Assembly (NCBI RefSeq): GCF_003049505.1
Contig: NZ_PYWN01000160.1
Coordinates: 1 to 34,253, forward strand
Source: Metasolibacillus meyeri
GTDB lineage: Bacteria > Bacillota > Bacilli > Bacillales_A > Planococcaceae
DNA length: 34,253 nucleotides
Reading direction: 5' to 3'
Each line of letters begins with the position of its first letter. The first letter of the stretch is position 1. Below the pieces are notes generated by a model, which saw only the letters and a list, made by a program, of their open reading frames with translations, was not told the origin of the DNA and did no database searches. Below are positions 1-8,398 of this stretch, piece by piece. Both the position numbers and the translations under genes were made by a program.

Positions 1-62
1 TTATTTACAAATAATATTCTTAGATATACAATCAATTCAAGTAAAAAAGAAAGGATGTTATT

Positions 63-428
63 ATGGCTTATGAAGTAATTACCAATTGTCCCGTTTGTAG
101 TGAAACATTGAAAATTACAAAATTGCAATGCTCTCACTGTCACACAACAATTGAAAATGAGTTTGAACTATCGAAGTTAGCATCCTTATCAAAGGAACAG
201 CTTCATTTTGTGGAAACATTTTTAGCCTGTCGAGGAAATATAAAAGATGTCGAAAAGGAGCTAGGCATTTCCTACCCAACAGTTCGAGGCAAGCTAACAG
301 ACATTATTGAATCTCTTGGCTATGTGCAAAAGAAGAAAAATGAAGTAGATGAGAAAAAAGTTGTGACGATGTTGGAAAATGGTGAAATCACACCAGAGGA
401 AGCAATTAAATTATTAAAAGATGAATAG
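63..428 (+). CDS. DUF2089 family zinc-ribbon/HTH protein
   Basis: A 121-residue protein with an N-terminal zinc ribbon (C9-P-V-C12, then C23-x-H-C26), a helix-turn-helix-like middle (about 45-85, with GNIKDVEKELGISYPTVRGK) and a C-terminal SHOCT-like helix pair (ENGEITPEEAIKLLKD). This layout matches DUF2089, a family of presumed transcription regulators. The start has AAGGA about 8 bases upstream. The C-terminus resembles the N-terminus of the next gene, and the two frames overlap or abut near 428-442, so they are probably co-transcribed and may interact. The regulated target is not visible; the downstream pair is the natural guess. Confidence 0.85.
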   Translation: MAYEVITNCPVCSETLKITKLQCSHCHTTIENEFELSKLASLSKEQLHFVETFLACRGNIKDVEKELGISYPTVRGKLTDIIESLGYVQKKKNEVDEKKVVTMLENGEITPEEAIKLLKDE

Positions 429-441
429 GGAGGCATTTATT

Positions 442-831
442 ATGCAAGAGGAAATTACACGCGTGTTAACAATGGTTCAAGAAGGTAAAATTACTGCGGA
501 TAAAGGCTCCGAGCTGATTCAAGTTTTGCAAGAAAAAGAGGAAACGAGCAACAAATTATTAAAAAAGCCGACTAACTATTTGGATAAAACATTAAAAATT
601 CGTGTGGTATCAGCCGAAAACGATAATGTTAAAGTTAATTTACCTATCAAGCTTATCAAAGCCGTATTAGTAGCAGGACACAATATCGCATCAGGCTTTC
701 CCCAATCCGAGAAATATGTAAAAGACATCGATATCAATCTAATTGTTGAAGCAATCGACAATGAACTAGATGGGCAAATTGTTGATATTAGATCAGCAAA
801 CGGAGATAGTGTTTCAGTTACTATTGAATAA
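442..831 (+). CDS. SHOCT-like domain protein (YvlB-type adhesin-like family)
   Basis: I start this gene at ATG 442 rather than 421 because AGGGAGG lies 8 bases before 442; the product is 129 residues. Residues 1-35 form a SHOCT-like helical pair (MVQEGKITADKGSELIQVLQ). The rest is a beta-rich domain typical of proteins encoded beside DUF2089 genes (KTLKIRVVSAENDNVKVNLP, later GQIVDIRSANGDSVSVTIE). No signal peptide or membrane helix is seen. The gene sits between the DUF2089 protein and a small hydrophobic protein of related C-terminal sequence. Molecular function is unknown; an envelope-stress or surface-sensing role is only suggested by the family. Confidence 0.75.
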   Translation: MQEEITRVLTMVQEGKITADKGSELIQVLQEKEETSNKLLKKPTNYLDKTLKIRVVSAENDNVKVNLPIKLIKAVLVAGHNIASGFPQSEKYVKDIDINLIVEAIDNELDGQIVDIRSANGDSVSVTIE

Positions 832-842
832 AGGCTTAACCT

Positions 843-1124
843 ATGATGCATATAAAAATGAAAACAAAAGGCTTTCGATTGATTATCCCTGTTCCGTATC
901 TGCTTTTGAAAATTGCTGTTGCTATTTTATCTTCAGCGTTTATCTCTAGACAAATCAATAAATGGATTGACGCATCTGCTGAAAACGCTAAAAAGCACTT
1001 TCCTTTCCCATTACTGGAAAAGGAAACACTGATTCCACTTATTAAGGATTTGAAAAATTATAAAGGATTGACGTTAGTAGATATTAAGGCACAGGATGGT
1101 ACTGAGCTATCAATTAAGCTATAA
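843..1124 (+). CDS. Small membrane-associated partner of the SHOCT protein
   Basis: A 93-residue protein. Residues about 10-35 are hydrophobic (IIPVPYLLLKIAVAILSSAF), and the C-terminus (GLTLVDIKAQDGTELSIKL) repeats the pattern at the end of the preceding protein, so the two are paralogous in part. AAAGG at 830-834, overlapping the previous stop, serves as ribosome site; ATG 843 or 846 could be used. It is the last gene of the operon, followed by a clear hairpin terminator. Homologues commonly accompany DUF2089 genes. Function unknown. Confidence 0.7.
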   Translation: MMHIKMKTKGFRLIIPVPYLLLKIAVAILSSAFISRQINKWIDASAENAKKHFPFPLLEKETLIPLIKDLKNYKGLTLVDIKAQDGTELSIKL

Positions 1125-1137
1125 TAAGTGCTGTTTG

Positions 1138-1180
1138 AAAGGAAATCGTCTCAAAATAACTTTTCAGACGACTTCCTTTT
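1138..1180. terminator. Bidirectional terminator between convergent genes
   Basis: An 11-bp stem (1141-1151 with 1166-1176, one G-T pair) with a 14-base loop, A-rich on the left and TTTT on the right. It closes the DUF2089 operon and faces the ABC-F remnant. Confidence 0.8.
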
Positions 1181-1189
1181 ATAAATCTT

Positions 1190-1625
1190 CTATACCAATA
1201 ACCTTTGAATCTCTCTCGTCAGCTCTGTAAATCTTTTATCTAACTCTAAATAGTTCGGATCATCTTTTGGCAATGTGCTTAATTTCCCCAACACATATTG
1301 CCGCTCCGTTTCGAGTAACAATCGATGCTTTTCGTTAATCGATTCCTGCGCTTTTGGAAAAGAAAGCTGCCCCTGCTTTAGTTGCCATTCTTCATGACAA
1401 ACTCTTTCTCGAAAATAACAGTCATGTGAAGCAACAATGAGTGTACCTGGATATTGTTTGAGTGTATCTTCGAATTGCTCTCTAGAAGGAAGGTCTAGAT
1501 GATTCGTTAGCTCATCAAGTATTAAACAATTCGTTCCAGCAACAAGATATTGCAATATTTTTAGCTTTACTCGCTCCCCTATGCAATCATCATTTTGAGA
1601 TTGTAAAAGGCTACCTCTTTTCCGA
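1190..1625 (-). pseudogene. ABC-F ATPase, C-terminal remnant
   Basis: The readable frame begins around 1625 and ends at 1190. It carries the end of an ABC signature motif (CIGERVKLKIL, where families have LSxGE), a Walker B region with D-loop (NCLILDELTNHLDL; the usual DEPTNHLD has Leu for Pro) and the H-loop (IVASHDCYFRERV). These belong to the second nucleotide-binding domain of an ABC-F protein, a family of ribosome-protection and antibiotic-resistance factors. No first ATPase domain, linker or Walker A is found upstream, and no ribosome site precedes the first ATG. The gene is therefore a 3' fragment and cannot be an active ATPase. Confidence 0.8.
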
Positions 1626-1990
1626 ATAGTTGAATCTAGCTTTTATCGATTAACAATCAGATTAGATGTGCGAATCATTAATATAAATCAGCTATCCTTA
1701 TACTGCTCATCGATAACAACTAATTTTCAACGAGAATATAAAAATCTAAAAGATATTAAATAGACGATTAGACAGATTATCGGTATAGAAGCTGTTGAAA
1801 ACATAGGATACCAAACATAAAATAGTTCCACAATGGCTCGGGCTTTAATTCGTCAAAAGCCTTTTTTAGCTTTTCATTTATGATGTCAAGTTATAGATCA
1901 TCCTTATTTGCAATTAAAATCGTTCTCACTTATAGTAGATATAATAAGGAATTTTTTACATATCTTATTACTTTAAGGGGCGTTCATAAA
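1626..1990. other. Intergenic stretch without a gene
   Basis: No convincing reading frame. The upstream part of the ABC-F gene is not recognisable. A 12-base word (AATGGCTCGGGC) occurs at 1832-1843 and again inside the AraC gene at 2099-2110, which may be a small duplicated scrap. Confidence 0.5.
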
Positions 1991-2928
1991 TTGAATTTAA
2001 ACATCAATACAAATGATTTAGATTCACTCTATAGCGAAATTGAATGTAGACAGTTGATTCTGCCATCCAATCAAAAAGCCTATAGTTTACCTATCCATAA
2101 TGGCTCGGGCATCATTGAAAGACAACTTTTAAGAGTAGGGATGGAAATGAATTGGTTTCATGCTCAAACGAATGAACCTATTTCTTTAAGCTGTGACGTT
2201 CGTTATCCTCATCTCGAATTGTTCTATCCTCTATCTGGGGATGGATTATGGGGAAAGAATTTAGCTTAGCAGCCAACACCTCCAATTTTCTATTTGCTCA
2301 AAACACGAAAATATATTCCGAGCTGACACCAAAGGAAAAAGTAGTCATGATGGAATTACGTATAGATTTAAGGCACTTCAAACAATTATTAACAGAAAAT
2401 AAACATCTTTTTAAGCAGTCATTTTTTTGTCAGCAAATATCTGAGCCCTCTCACATTCATAGACTAATCGAGCAAATAAAGAATTGCCCTTATACTGGCA
2501 TGCTGAAACAGCTCTACATAGAGGGGAAAGCACTTGAATTATTAACCCTTCATTTAAACGGAATAGAGCTTGAAGAGAACAAAAAGAAAGCCGGCACTAA
2601 GCTTAATCAAGCTGATATTCATGCTCTCTATCATGCTAAGGAAATTTTAAACAACTGTTGGAGAACACCTCCCAGTATTTTAGCACTCGCCAAAATGATT
2701 GGCTTAAATGACTATAAATTAAAATATGGCTTTAAAGAATTATTTGGCACAACTGTATTCGGCTATGTTAGAGATTTGCGAATGCTAGAAGCTCGAAAAA
2801 TTTTAGAGCATGGAAAGGCAAATGTCAGCGAAACAGCGCTAATGGTTGGTTATCAAAATCTTAGCCATTTTGCCACACTATTTCGGAAAACATTTGGCTA
2901 TAACCCTAGTGATTTAATAAAAAAATAA
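1991..2928 (+). pseudogene. AraC-family regulator broken by a frameshift (PchR-like)
   Basis: Two frames together make one AraC-type protein of about 312 residues. The first part probably starts at TTG 1991, 10 bases after AAGGGG, and ends out of frame at 2269. The second part, in another frame, runs to 2928. The natural join lies near 2240-2250, where YPLSGDG must continue into GKEFSLAANTSNFLF. The C-terminal 100 residues hold the two AraC helix-turn-helix motifs (PPSILALAKMIGLNDYKLKYGFKELFG and VSETALMVGYQNLSHFATLFRKTFGYNPSD). The gene stands before an iron-regulated MFS gene, which fits siderophore-responsive PchR-type regulators. A sequencing indel would look the same; otherwise the sensor half is uncoupled from the DNA-binding half. 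Confidence 0.8.
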
Positions 2929-2973
2929 AAAATTCTCTCAAGATTTATTGCCCTTCCTTGAGAGAATTTTTTT
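2929..2973 (+). terminator. Terminator after the AraC gene
   Basis: A perfect 12-bp stem (2931-2942 with 2957-2968) with a 14-base loop followed by a run of T. It begins at the stop codon of the AraC frame. Confidence 0.9.
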
Positions 2974-3044
2974 GTGTTTATTTAAATAATCCGTCCACCG
3001 TTTAAAAAAATCCTTTATTGAGTAGCAGCCTATACAATTCGCAT

Positions 3045-3059
3045 TGATAATTATTATCA
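3045..3059. promoter_or_regulatory. Fur box upstream of the MFS gene
   Basis: TGATAAT-T-ATTATCA is a perfect 7-1-7 inverted repeat of the form recognised by Fur in Bacillus. It ends just before the ribosome site of the MFS gene, so binding of iron-loaded Fur would block its transcription. Confidence 0.85.
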
Positions 3060-3076
3060 ATAAAGGAGGAATTGAC

Positions 3077-4300
3077 TTGCAACCAAGAAAAGTTATTTTT
3101 TTATCAATGATTATTTGTTATATAGGATTCGGAGTTATAATCCCAATTCTTGCCCCTTTAATTCGGGAAATAGGGCTTCAGGAAAGGCATGCTGGAATTG
3201 TTATTTCTATTGCTGCCTTAGTATTATTGCTAGCAGCTCCTTTCTGGGGAACCCAAAGTGATCGTCTAGGTCGGAAAAAGGTCATGGTGATTGGATTTGT
3301 TGGTTTCTCATTTAGTTTAGCCTTTTTCGCCTTTTTAGGGTGGATAGGCATGAAGGATTTATTACCAATCAATGTCGTGTTCATCCTATTACTTAGCTCA
3401 AGGATTATGTTTGGCTTCTTTTTCCCAGCGATTTCATCATCCTCACAGGCATTGATGGCAGATCTCACATCTGTGCAAGAAAGATCAGCAGGTATGGCCA
3501 TGATAGGTGCAGCTACGGGCATTGGCTTTATTATTGGCCCTGCTCTGGGAGCATTTCTATCAACGATCAGTCTAGTTTTTCCAGTCATTATCACAGCTCT
3601 CCTTGCATTAATCGCTGTTATTTTGATAGCCATACAAATTCCTAAAACAGAGCCAGCCGTAGTAGCCAATAAATACAATAAGATTAAATTAACAACTAGT
3701 GGTCTTCGTCCCTACCTACTTATTGCTGCGAGTGTCATGTCAATGATTGTTATGCTTCAAGTAACATCAGGATTTTTTATACAAGATCGGTTTTCATTAA
3801 ACTCTAAGGAAACGGCGAGCTGGGTAGGTATTGGTATGTTTGCCGTTGGTATAATGATGGCACTTGTACAAATGACAGTTATTCAAAAACGTCAGTATTC
3901 ACCACGTAGTCTGGTACGTATCGGCTTGCCAATACTCCTACTTGGGTTTGTCCTATTAATCGAGTGGAATCATTTAGCTGGATTTGTTATTGCCTTTATG
4001 TTGTTTGGCATTGGTGGAGGTTTTCTAATGTCAGGTTATACAGCTGGCATCTCCTTGTCAGCTGGAAAGGAGAATCAAGGTACTGCTGGTGGTTTAACAG
4101 CTGTTGCTACTGGAATTGGATCATTAGTTGCGCCAATTGTTGGGACAGAGTTATATCGTATACATCCTGATACACCTTATTGGGTTTGCATTACAATTAG
4201 TCTTCTACTAATTATATATGTATTTTCTTCACATAAGGGCTTAGTCATTGAACAGACTGTAAAGAATGAAACAAGTGAAAACAAAGCATCTCTTGTATAG
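3077..4300 (+). CDS. MFS transporter, DHA1 drug/siderophore efflux type
   Basis: Start chosen at TTG 3077, seven bases after GGAGG; an earlier TTG at 3044 lies inside the Fur box. The 407-residue product has 12 predicted membrane helices, motif A (GTQSDRLGRKKVM after helix 2) and motif C of proton antiporters (GAATGIGFIIGPALGAFL in helix 5), which place it in the Bmr/Blt-like DHA1 group. The perfect Fur box and the binding-protein and Btr-like genes next door suggest a role in iron supply, most simply export of a siderophore; a multidrug role cannot be excluded. A hairpin terminator follows. Confidence 0.85.
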   Translation: MQPRKVIFLSMIICYIGFGVIIPILAPLIREIGLQERHAGIVISIAALVLLLAAPFWGTQSDRLGRKKVMVIGFVGFSFSLAFFAFLGWIGMKDLLPINVVFILLLSSRIMFGFFFPAISSSSQALMADLTSVQERSAGMAMIGAATGIGFIIGPALGAFLSTISLVFPVIITALLALIAVILIAIQIPKTEPAVVANKYNKIKLTTSGLRPYLLIAASVMSMIVMLQVTSGFFIQDRFSLNSKETASWVGIGMFAVGIMMALVQMTVIQKRQYSPRSLVRIGLPILLLGFVLLIEWNHLAGFVIAFMLFGIGGGFLMSGYTAGISLSAGKENQGTAGGLTAVATGIGSLVAPIVGTELYRIHPDTPYWVCITISLLLIIYVFSSHKGLVIEQTVKNETSENKASLV

Positions 4301-4320
4301 TTTTTTTACCAGTTACATTT

Positions 4321-4364
4321 AAAAAAGCTGCCTTTCTAGTAATTAAAACTAGTAGGTAGCTTTT
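4321..4364 (+). terminator. Terminator after the MFS gene
   Basis: An imperfect 17-bp stem (about 4323-4340 with 4348-4364; AAAAGCTGCC pairing with GGTAGCTTTT, CTAGT with ACTAG) and a 7-base loop, with A-rich and T-rich flanks, so it may act in both directions. Confidence 0.75.
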
Positions 4365-4410
4365 ATAAATTGCTTGCTCACTCCCTGCCACATTTCATAT
4401 TCATAATATG

Positions 4411-4443
4411 CAAAATACTTCCCTGCTTTATCAACAAGGAAGT
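4411..4443 (-). terminator. Terminator of the binding-protein gene
   Basis: On the minus strand a 9-bp stem with one G-T pair (4435-4443 with 4417-4425) is followed by a short T run, 10 bases after the stop codon. Confidence 0.65.
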
Positions 4444-4452
4444 AGCATCTTC

Positions 4453-5385
4453 TTATTTTTTACTTGTTAGCCAGTTGGTTAATTCCTCAACCTGAGCCAA
4501 CACGGCTGTTGGATCATAATACCATGAACGTTCCTCTGGCCAGACATAAAGATTATCATTTTTTACAGCTGGCAAGCTACCCCATATTGGATCTTTCTTA
4601 AAATCTTCGACTGTTCGCTCATCAGAAGTCAAAATAATGTAGTCTCCGGCATAATCGGCCAGCACCTCTTCGGAAATTTCAGCCCACTGCTTTTCCATAA
4701 TTTCATCAGCAATTTTTGCAGGTGGCTTTCGTCCGAGTGCCTGATAAACTGGTTGTCCACCACGACCAAAGTTATCACCATAGACATACCAACTTTTACC
4801 TGCATCTTCAATAATTGAAAAGCTTGCATCTGCTGGAATTATCGCATCTACCTGTGCTTTGGCATCAGCAATCTTCTGATCATACTGTGCTAGCCAGTCC
4901 TTTGCTTCCTGTTCCTTGCCCAATAATTGACCAAAGTATGTAAGCTCCTCATGTGCATTTTTTAATTCACCATAAGGAATCACAACAGTTGGGGCAATTT
5001 TACTTAGAGCTTCATAATTATCTCCATTGCCTGTGATGATTAAATCTGGTTTTAAACCTATGATTTTTTCTGTGGATGGCTTCCCATAAGTACCAATGCT
5101 TGTAACCCCTTTTAAAGCATCCTTTAAATAATAATTTTCAAGTGTTAATCCAGGTGCACCTATAGGCTGTACATTTAACACGATTAAAGTAGCAATATAT
5201 TCTTCAGCAACGATACGCTTAGGGTTTACGGGTATTTCAATTTCCCCATTAATAGTCTGTACTTTTTTTGTACTTATCGATTCACTTTCTTCGTTCGTAG
5301 TGGTTGTCGTATTCCCACAAGCAGTTAATAGAAGCAGTAATCCCAGAAAAAGTGAAGCAATGATTTTTCTTTTTAGTAAAAGCAA
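4453..5385 (-). CDS. Ferric-siderophore ABC transporter substrate-binding lipoprotein
   Basis: Start chosen at TTG 5385, seven bases after GGAGG; the frame stays open upstream to 5403 without a better start. The 310-residue product begins with a lipoprotein signal (LLLLLTAC, lipidated Cys) and a threonine/serine-rich linker. It continues as a class III binding protein of the FhuD/FeuA type: PKRIVAEEYIATLIVLNVQPIGAPG, then LKPDLIITG and the YGDNFGRGGQPVYQALG segment typical of this family. It would capture a ferric siderophore at the outer membrane face. No permease or ATPase gene is adjacent, so it must use a transporter encoded elsewhere. A near-consensus Fur box lies upstream. Confidence 0.9.
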   Translation of the reverse strand: MLLLKRKIIASLFLGLLLLLTACGNTTTTTNEESESISTKKVQTINGEIEIPVNPKRIVAEEYIATLIVLNVQPIGAPGLTLENYYLKDALKGVTSIGTYGKPSTEKIIGLKPDLIITGNGDNYEALSKIAPTVVIPYGELKNAHEELTYFGQLLGKEQEAKDWLAQYDQKIADAKAQVDAIIPADASFSIIEDAGKSWYVYGDNFGRGGQPVYQALGRKPPAKIADEIMEKQWAEISEEVLADYAGDYIILTSDERTVEDFKKDPIWGSLPAVKNDNLYVWPEERSWYYDPTAVLAQVEELTNWLTSKK

Positions 5386-5409
5386 CCTTATCCCTCCATA
5401 CAATATAAA

Positions 5410-5424
5410 TGATAATCATTCTCA
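5410..5424. promoter_or_regulatory. Fur box upstream of the binding-protein gene
   Basis: TGATAAT-C-ATTCTCA matches the 7-1-7 Fur motif with one mismatch and lies 25 bases before the lipoprotein start. Confidence 0.75.
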
Positions 5425-5486
5425 TTCATTGTAGAAGAGCAGAGTATAATTGTCCATGCCTGAAAGTGATCTCCCGCCATGTACTT

Positions 5487-7055
5487 TTATGATGTCAATA
5501 CTCTCATCAATTTTTCTAACTGGGCTGCTGTAGATAATGGATCATATCCATAAAATAACTCATACTGATTGATAAAATATACTTGTTTCTTGCGTACAGC
5601 CTCCATTGATCTCCATTGTTCTGAGTGTAGCATCTGCATAAAACGTTTTTTACCAAAATCTTGCGTAGGAAGAGCAGTAATAAAAATATGATCTGCTGGA
5701 AAATGAACAAGCTCTTCAATCTCTACTGGAAAAAAACCAGATTCCCTTATACTTTGAGCAATAATCGAATTCGGACGACTAAACCCTAAATCGTCATATA
5801 ATATTTGACTTCCTCTACCATAACCACTATCAAAACAATAGGCTGCATTGTTCCCTATTTCCCAGACAATCGCAGTGCCTCTCTTACCAAGCTGTTGGTT
5901 GAGGATATGATTACAGTGTGCTACCTGTTCATTATATTGATATAGCCATTCTCCAACTAACTCCTGTTTGTCAACAATATTGGCGATAAGGCGAAACTGT
6001 TCTCGCCAGCTTAACTGCATACATGGAAGCTCGCATACAGGTGCCAACGAAAGTAATGCTTTTTTCTCTCTTTCACCACTATAGTTAATAATGACATCTG
6101 GACATGCCGCTATAATTTCCTCATAATTTGTGGCAACATCATGCTCATAGCCTTTTAATTTATGTGCAGATGGAACTGACTTTAAACTCTCAATATATGG
6201 TGAAAATACACCTAATTCAGGTATAATTCCAAGAGCTAATAAACATGCTGTATGATTTGTATTTAGAGCAATAACACGTTTTGGCTTTTGATTATAGACT
6301 GAAGGCGATATCCCAACAAATTGTTTAAATTTCCGACTTAAATAGGTACCTTCTCGATAGCCAACATCTCGCGCAAGGTCATCTAATTTCGGCATTTCAT
6401 ACAATAGCTTCTTTTGTGATTCACGGACTCTTAGTAAAGTTAAGTATTTAGTAAATGAATGGCCCGTGTGCTTAAGAAATGTGCGTGAAAAATGTTCTGG
6501 ACTCACTTGAGCCTTTTCTGCCATTTGTTCACGAGTCAATTCCTCATGGAAATGTAAATGAACATATTCTAGTGCGATTTCAATCCAGGATTCTTCTTTT
6601 TGCTGTATAGATTCACTTAATTCCGTATAAAGGGCCTCTAACAAATCAGCAAATAATTTCTGTAAGCGGAATGGATGAGTTTTTTTAATAGCCCTTGCTT
6701 CCTTCTCTATTGCCAATGCCAGACTCATAATCTTATGAGAACAGCCTCGAATCATGGTGACTTCTTGAAATAAGCTGGATGCTCTTACTCTAAACGGGCG
6801 ATACTCGATGACTATTCCACTCACACCACTATTATTGGGAATATAGAAATTACTGACATTATCCCAAAACATTATGGTTCTAGGATGAAGTTCAATTTGC
6901 TGATTATGAAGAGTATAGCTAATACTACCATCATAAACGATAATGATACATGGTAATGAGGATGAATGTTTATAGGTATCTAACATATCTTCTAAATGAA
7001 TTATTTGTATAGGCTGATAAAAAGTATGGGAGAGTAAGCTATTTTCGATAGGCAT
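5487..7055 (-). CDS. Btr-like AraC regulator fused to a siderophore-binding domain
   Basis: A 522-residue protein with three parts. Residues 1-150 are a cupin-like N-terminal region. Residues about 165-265 hold two AraC helix-turn-helix motifs (LTREQMAEKAQVSPEHFSRTF and LDDLARDVGYREGTYLSRKFK, then FVGISPSVYNQ). Residues 267-522 are a binding-protein domain (PKRVIALNTNHTACLLALGI, PDVIINYSGE, YGRGSQILYDDLGF) like that of the neighbouring lipoprotein but without a signal peptide. B. subtilis Btr has this same design: it binds the siderophore in the cytoplasm and activates uptake genes. GGAAGG lies 10 bases before the ATG. It is encoded upstream of the lipoprotein on the same strand and probably controls it. 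Confidence 0.9.
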   Translation of the reverse strand: MPIENSLLSHTFYQPIQIIHLEDMLDTYKHSSSLPCIIIVYDGSISYTLHNQQIELHPRTIMFWDNVSNFYIPNNSGVSGIVIEYRPFRVRASSLFQEVTMIRGCSHKIMSLALAIEKEARAIKKTHPFRLQKLFADLLEALYTELSESIQQKEESWIEIALEYVHLHFHEELTREQMAEKAQVSPEHFSRTFLKHTGHSFTKYLTLLRVRESQKKLLYEMPKLDDLARDVGYREGTYLSRKFKQFVGISPSVYNQKPKRVIALNTNHTACLLALGIIPELGVFSPYIESLKSVPSAHKLKGYEHDVATNYEEIIAACPDVIINYSGEREKKALLSLAPVCELPCMQLSWREQFRLIANIVDKQELVGEWLYQYNEQVAHCNHILNQQLGKRGTAIVWEIGNNAAYCFDSGYGRGSQILYDDLGFSRPNSIIAQSIRESGFFPVEIEELVHFPADHIFITALPTQDFGKKRFMQMLHSEQWRSMEAVRKKQVYFINQYELFYGYDPLSTAAQLEKLMRVLTS

Positions 7056-7082
7056 CTTTTTCTATCCTTCCAAACACTAAAT

Positions 7083-7103
7083 TGATATTGATTATCATTT
7101 TCA
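7083..7103. promoter_or_regulatory. Overlapping Fur boxes upstream of the Btr-like gene
   Basis: Two overlapping 7-1-7 motifs, TGATATT-G-ATTATCA (7083-7097) and TGATTAT-C-ATTTTCA (7089-7103), each with one deviation, lie 28 bases upstream of the ATG. This 21-bp arrangement is the classical extended Fur site. Confidence 0.8.
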
Positions 7104-7268
7104 TTATAATGAAGGAGAATTTCAAAAAGCAAACTATTTAGGAGACGTATTCCTTGATAAGATTCTCTAAAAAATATTTTATCCTCTAAAATACCTTATC
7201 CATCTTTACAAACACACATAACCTTTCAATTGAAGTAAGAAATAAATTATGCGTAGACGTAATTGATT

Positions 7269-7298
7269 AAAAAGAGCAGAACAAATTTCTTCTGCTCT
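7269..7298 (-). terminator. Terminator of the AraC-GyrI gene
   Basis: A perfect 9-bp stem (7273-7281 with 7290-7298) followed by a T run on the minus strand, 23 bases after the stop codon. Confidence 0.85.
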
Positions 7299-7320
7299 CA
7301 GTTATCTTGCCAACAGCATA

Positions 7321-8160
7321 CTAACCTTTTTTCTTAATCGCTATCCAAATCTCACTTTTCTGCTCTTTACTAGCTAATATTTCGGGACCTTCCGCTAATT
7401 CATAAGAGGATAAAGGCAACCACTCTGAATAAATCCGCTGCCATTGTTCCTCAACTTGTGTCCAATCCCCATCTACTTCAAACACCGCCCATAATAGAGA
7501 AGGAATTTTTAATGTTTCATATTTCTCTATTTCTTCTGTTGTAACAGCTCCTATATACTGCTCAAAAGTTGCCTTTCCTTCTATACTTTCCGAATAATTG
7601 GCTGATACATGTACAACACCATGAGGCTCTCCCTTAGAAATAGTCGCCAGTTCATTCAATCCACTCTCACCAACATTTGCTATCATATCTTCATAGGTTG
7701 GTGAAAGGATTTCATTGACCATCTCAACCTCATACTTCACTCCTACAACTTGAAATGGCTCCCTCTCAACAATGCGATACTTCATTTCAACGCCTCCTCG
7801 AATAGTTAATTGAAAGGACATTCGTGGATATACCTTCAAGCTCTGCTCTGGCTTTTTAGCTAAAGTTGGTGTGACACCGTGAAAATTCTGAAATGCTCTA
7901 GAAAAAGCATCAGGAGATTGATAGCCATATTTCATTGCGATATCAATCACTTTCACATGCTGCTCCTTCAGTTCTAAAGCTGCTAGCGTTAACCTTCTTC
8001 TACGAATATACTCCGATATCGTTATACCTGAGAGCAGCGAAAATAATCGCTTAAAATGATATTCAGAACAATAAGCCCTTTTTGCTACTTCTGCTAAGTC
8101 AATCTGGTTTTCTAAATTTCCCTCAATATAGTTTAAAGCCTCATTCATTTCTTTTAGCAT
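7321..8160 (-). CDS. AraC-family regulator with GyrI-like ligand-binding domain
   Basis: I place the start at ATG 8160 (279 residues, MLKEMNEALNYIEGNL); GTG 8169 is also possible since AAGGAAGGTGA lies just upstream of both. Residues about 10-105 form the AraC DNA-binding domain (QIDLAEVAKRAYCSEYHFKRLFS and VIDIAMKYGYQSPDAFSRAFQNFHGVTPT). Residues about 120-278 form a GyrI-like domain (YRIVEREPFQVVGVKYEVEM to EIWIAIKKKG), a pocket that in relatives such as Rob and BmrR binds drugs or other small hydrophobic molecules. The inducer and targets are unknown. An inverted repeat over its presumed promoter suggests autoregulation. Confidence 0.85.
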   Translation of the reverse strand: MLKEMNEALNYIEGNLENQIDLAEVAKRAYCSEYHFKRLFSLLSGITISEYIRRRRLTLAALELKEQHVKVIDIAMKYGYQSPDAFSRAFQNFHGVTPTLAKKPEQSLKVYPRMSFQLTIRGGVEMKYRIVEREPFQVVGVKYEVEMVNEILSPTYEDMIANVGESGLNELATISKGEPHGVVHVSANYSESIEGKATFEQYIGAVTTEEIEKYETLKIPSLLWAVFEVDGDWTQVEEQWQRIYSEWLPLSSYELAEGPEILASKEQKSEIWIAIKKKG

Positions 8161-8215
8161 ATCCAGCACTCACCTTCCTTTCATCTATAACATATCAAGT
8201 AACATCGCCTTCTAC

Positions 8216-8242
8216 CCGACTTTTTATGCTTATACTAGTCGG
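8216..8242. promoter_or_regulatory. Inverted repeat in the AraC-GyrI promoter region
   Basis: CCGACT (8216-8221) and AGTCGG (8237-8242) flank a TATAAG-like -10 element on the minus strand, about 55-80 bases before the AraC-GyrI start. It may be an operator. Confidence 0.3.
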
Positions 8243-8305
8243 TTTGATTGTCGATAAGTAAAACTTTCTCAAAACATGAGTAGAAAATCAACAAGAACAA
8301 ATAAA

Positions 8306-8379
8306 TGTAAAGCACTCTTGACATTAAATAAAATGTAAAGTAAACTTTACTTACAACTAATTGTAAAGCTAACTTTACA
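8306..8379 (+). promoter_or_regulatory. Promoter with three operators at 28-bp spacing
   Basis: Three copies of TGTAAAG-N4-CTTTACA occur at 8306-8323 (one mismatch), 8334-8351 (one mismatch at the last base) and 8362-8379 (perfect, extended to a 20-base repeat with TT/AA). Centre-to-centre distance is exactly 28 bp both times. The first contains the -35 box TTGACA (8318-8323); 17 bases later TAAACT (8341-8346) is a possible -10 inside the second. The third covers the start of the transcript. This is a repressor-type arrangement, presumably for the Xre protein encoded 20 bases downstream. Confidence 0.8.
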
Positions 8380-8398
8380 AAATCGAGGTGAGGAAGCC

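Noticed and set aside
3178-3678. 166-codon frame opposite the MFS gene
   Set aside because: Shadow of a clear MFS coding sequence with motif A and C.
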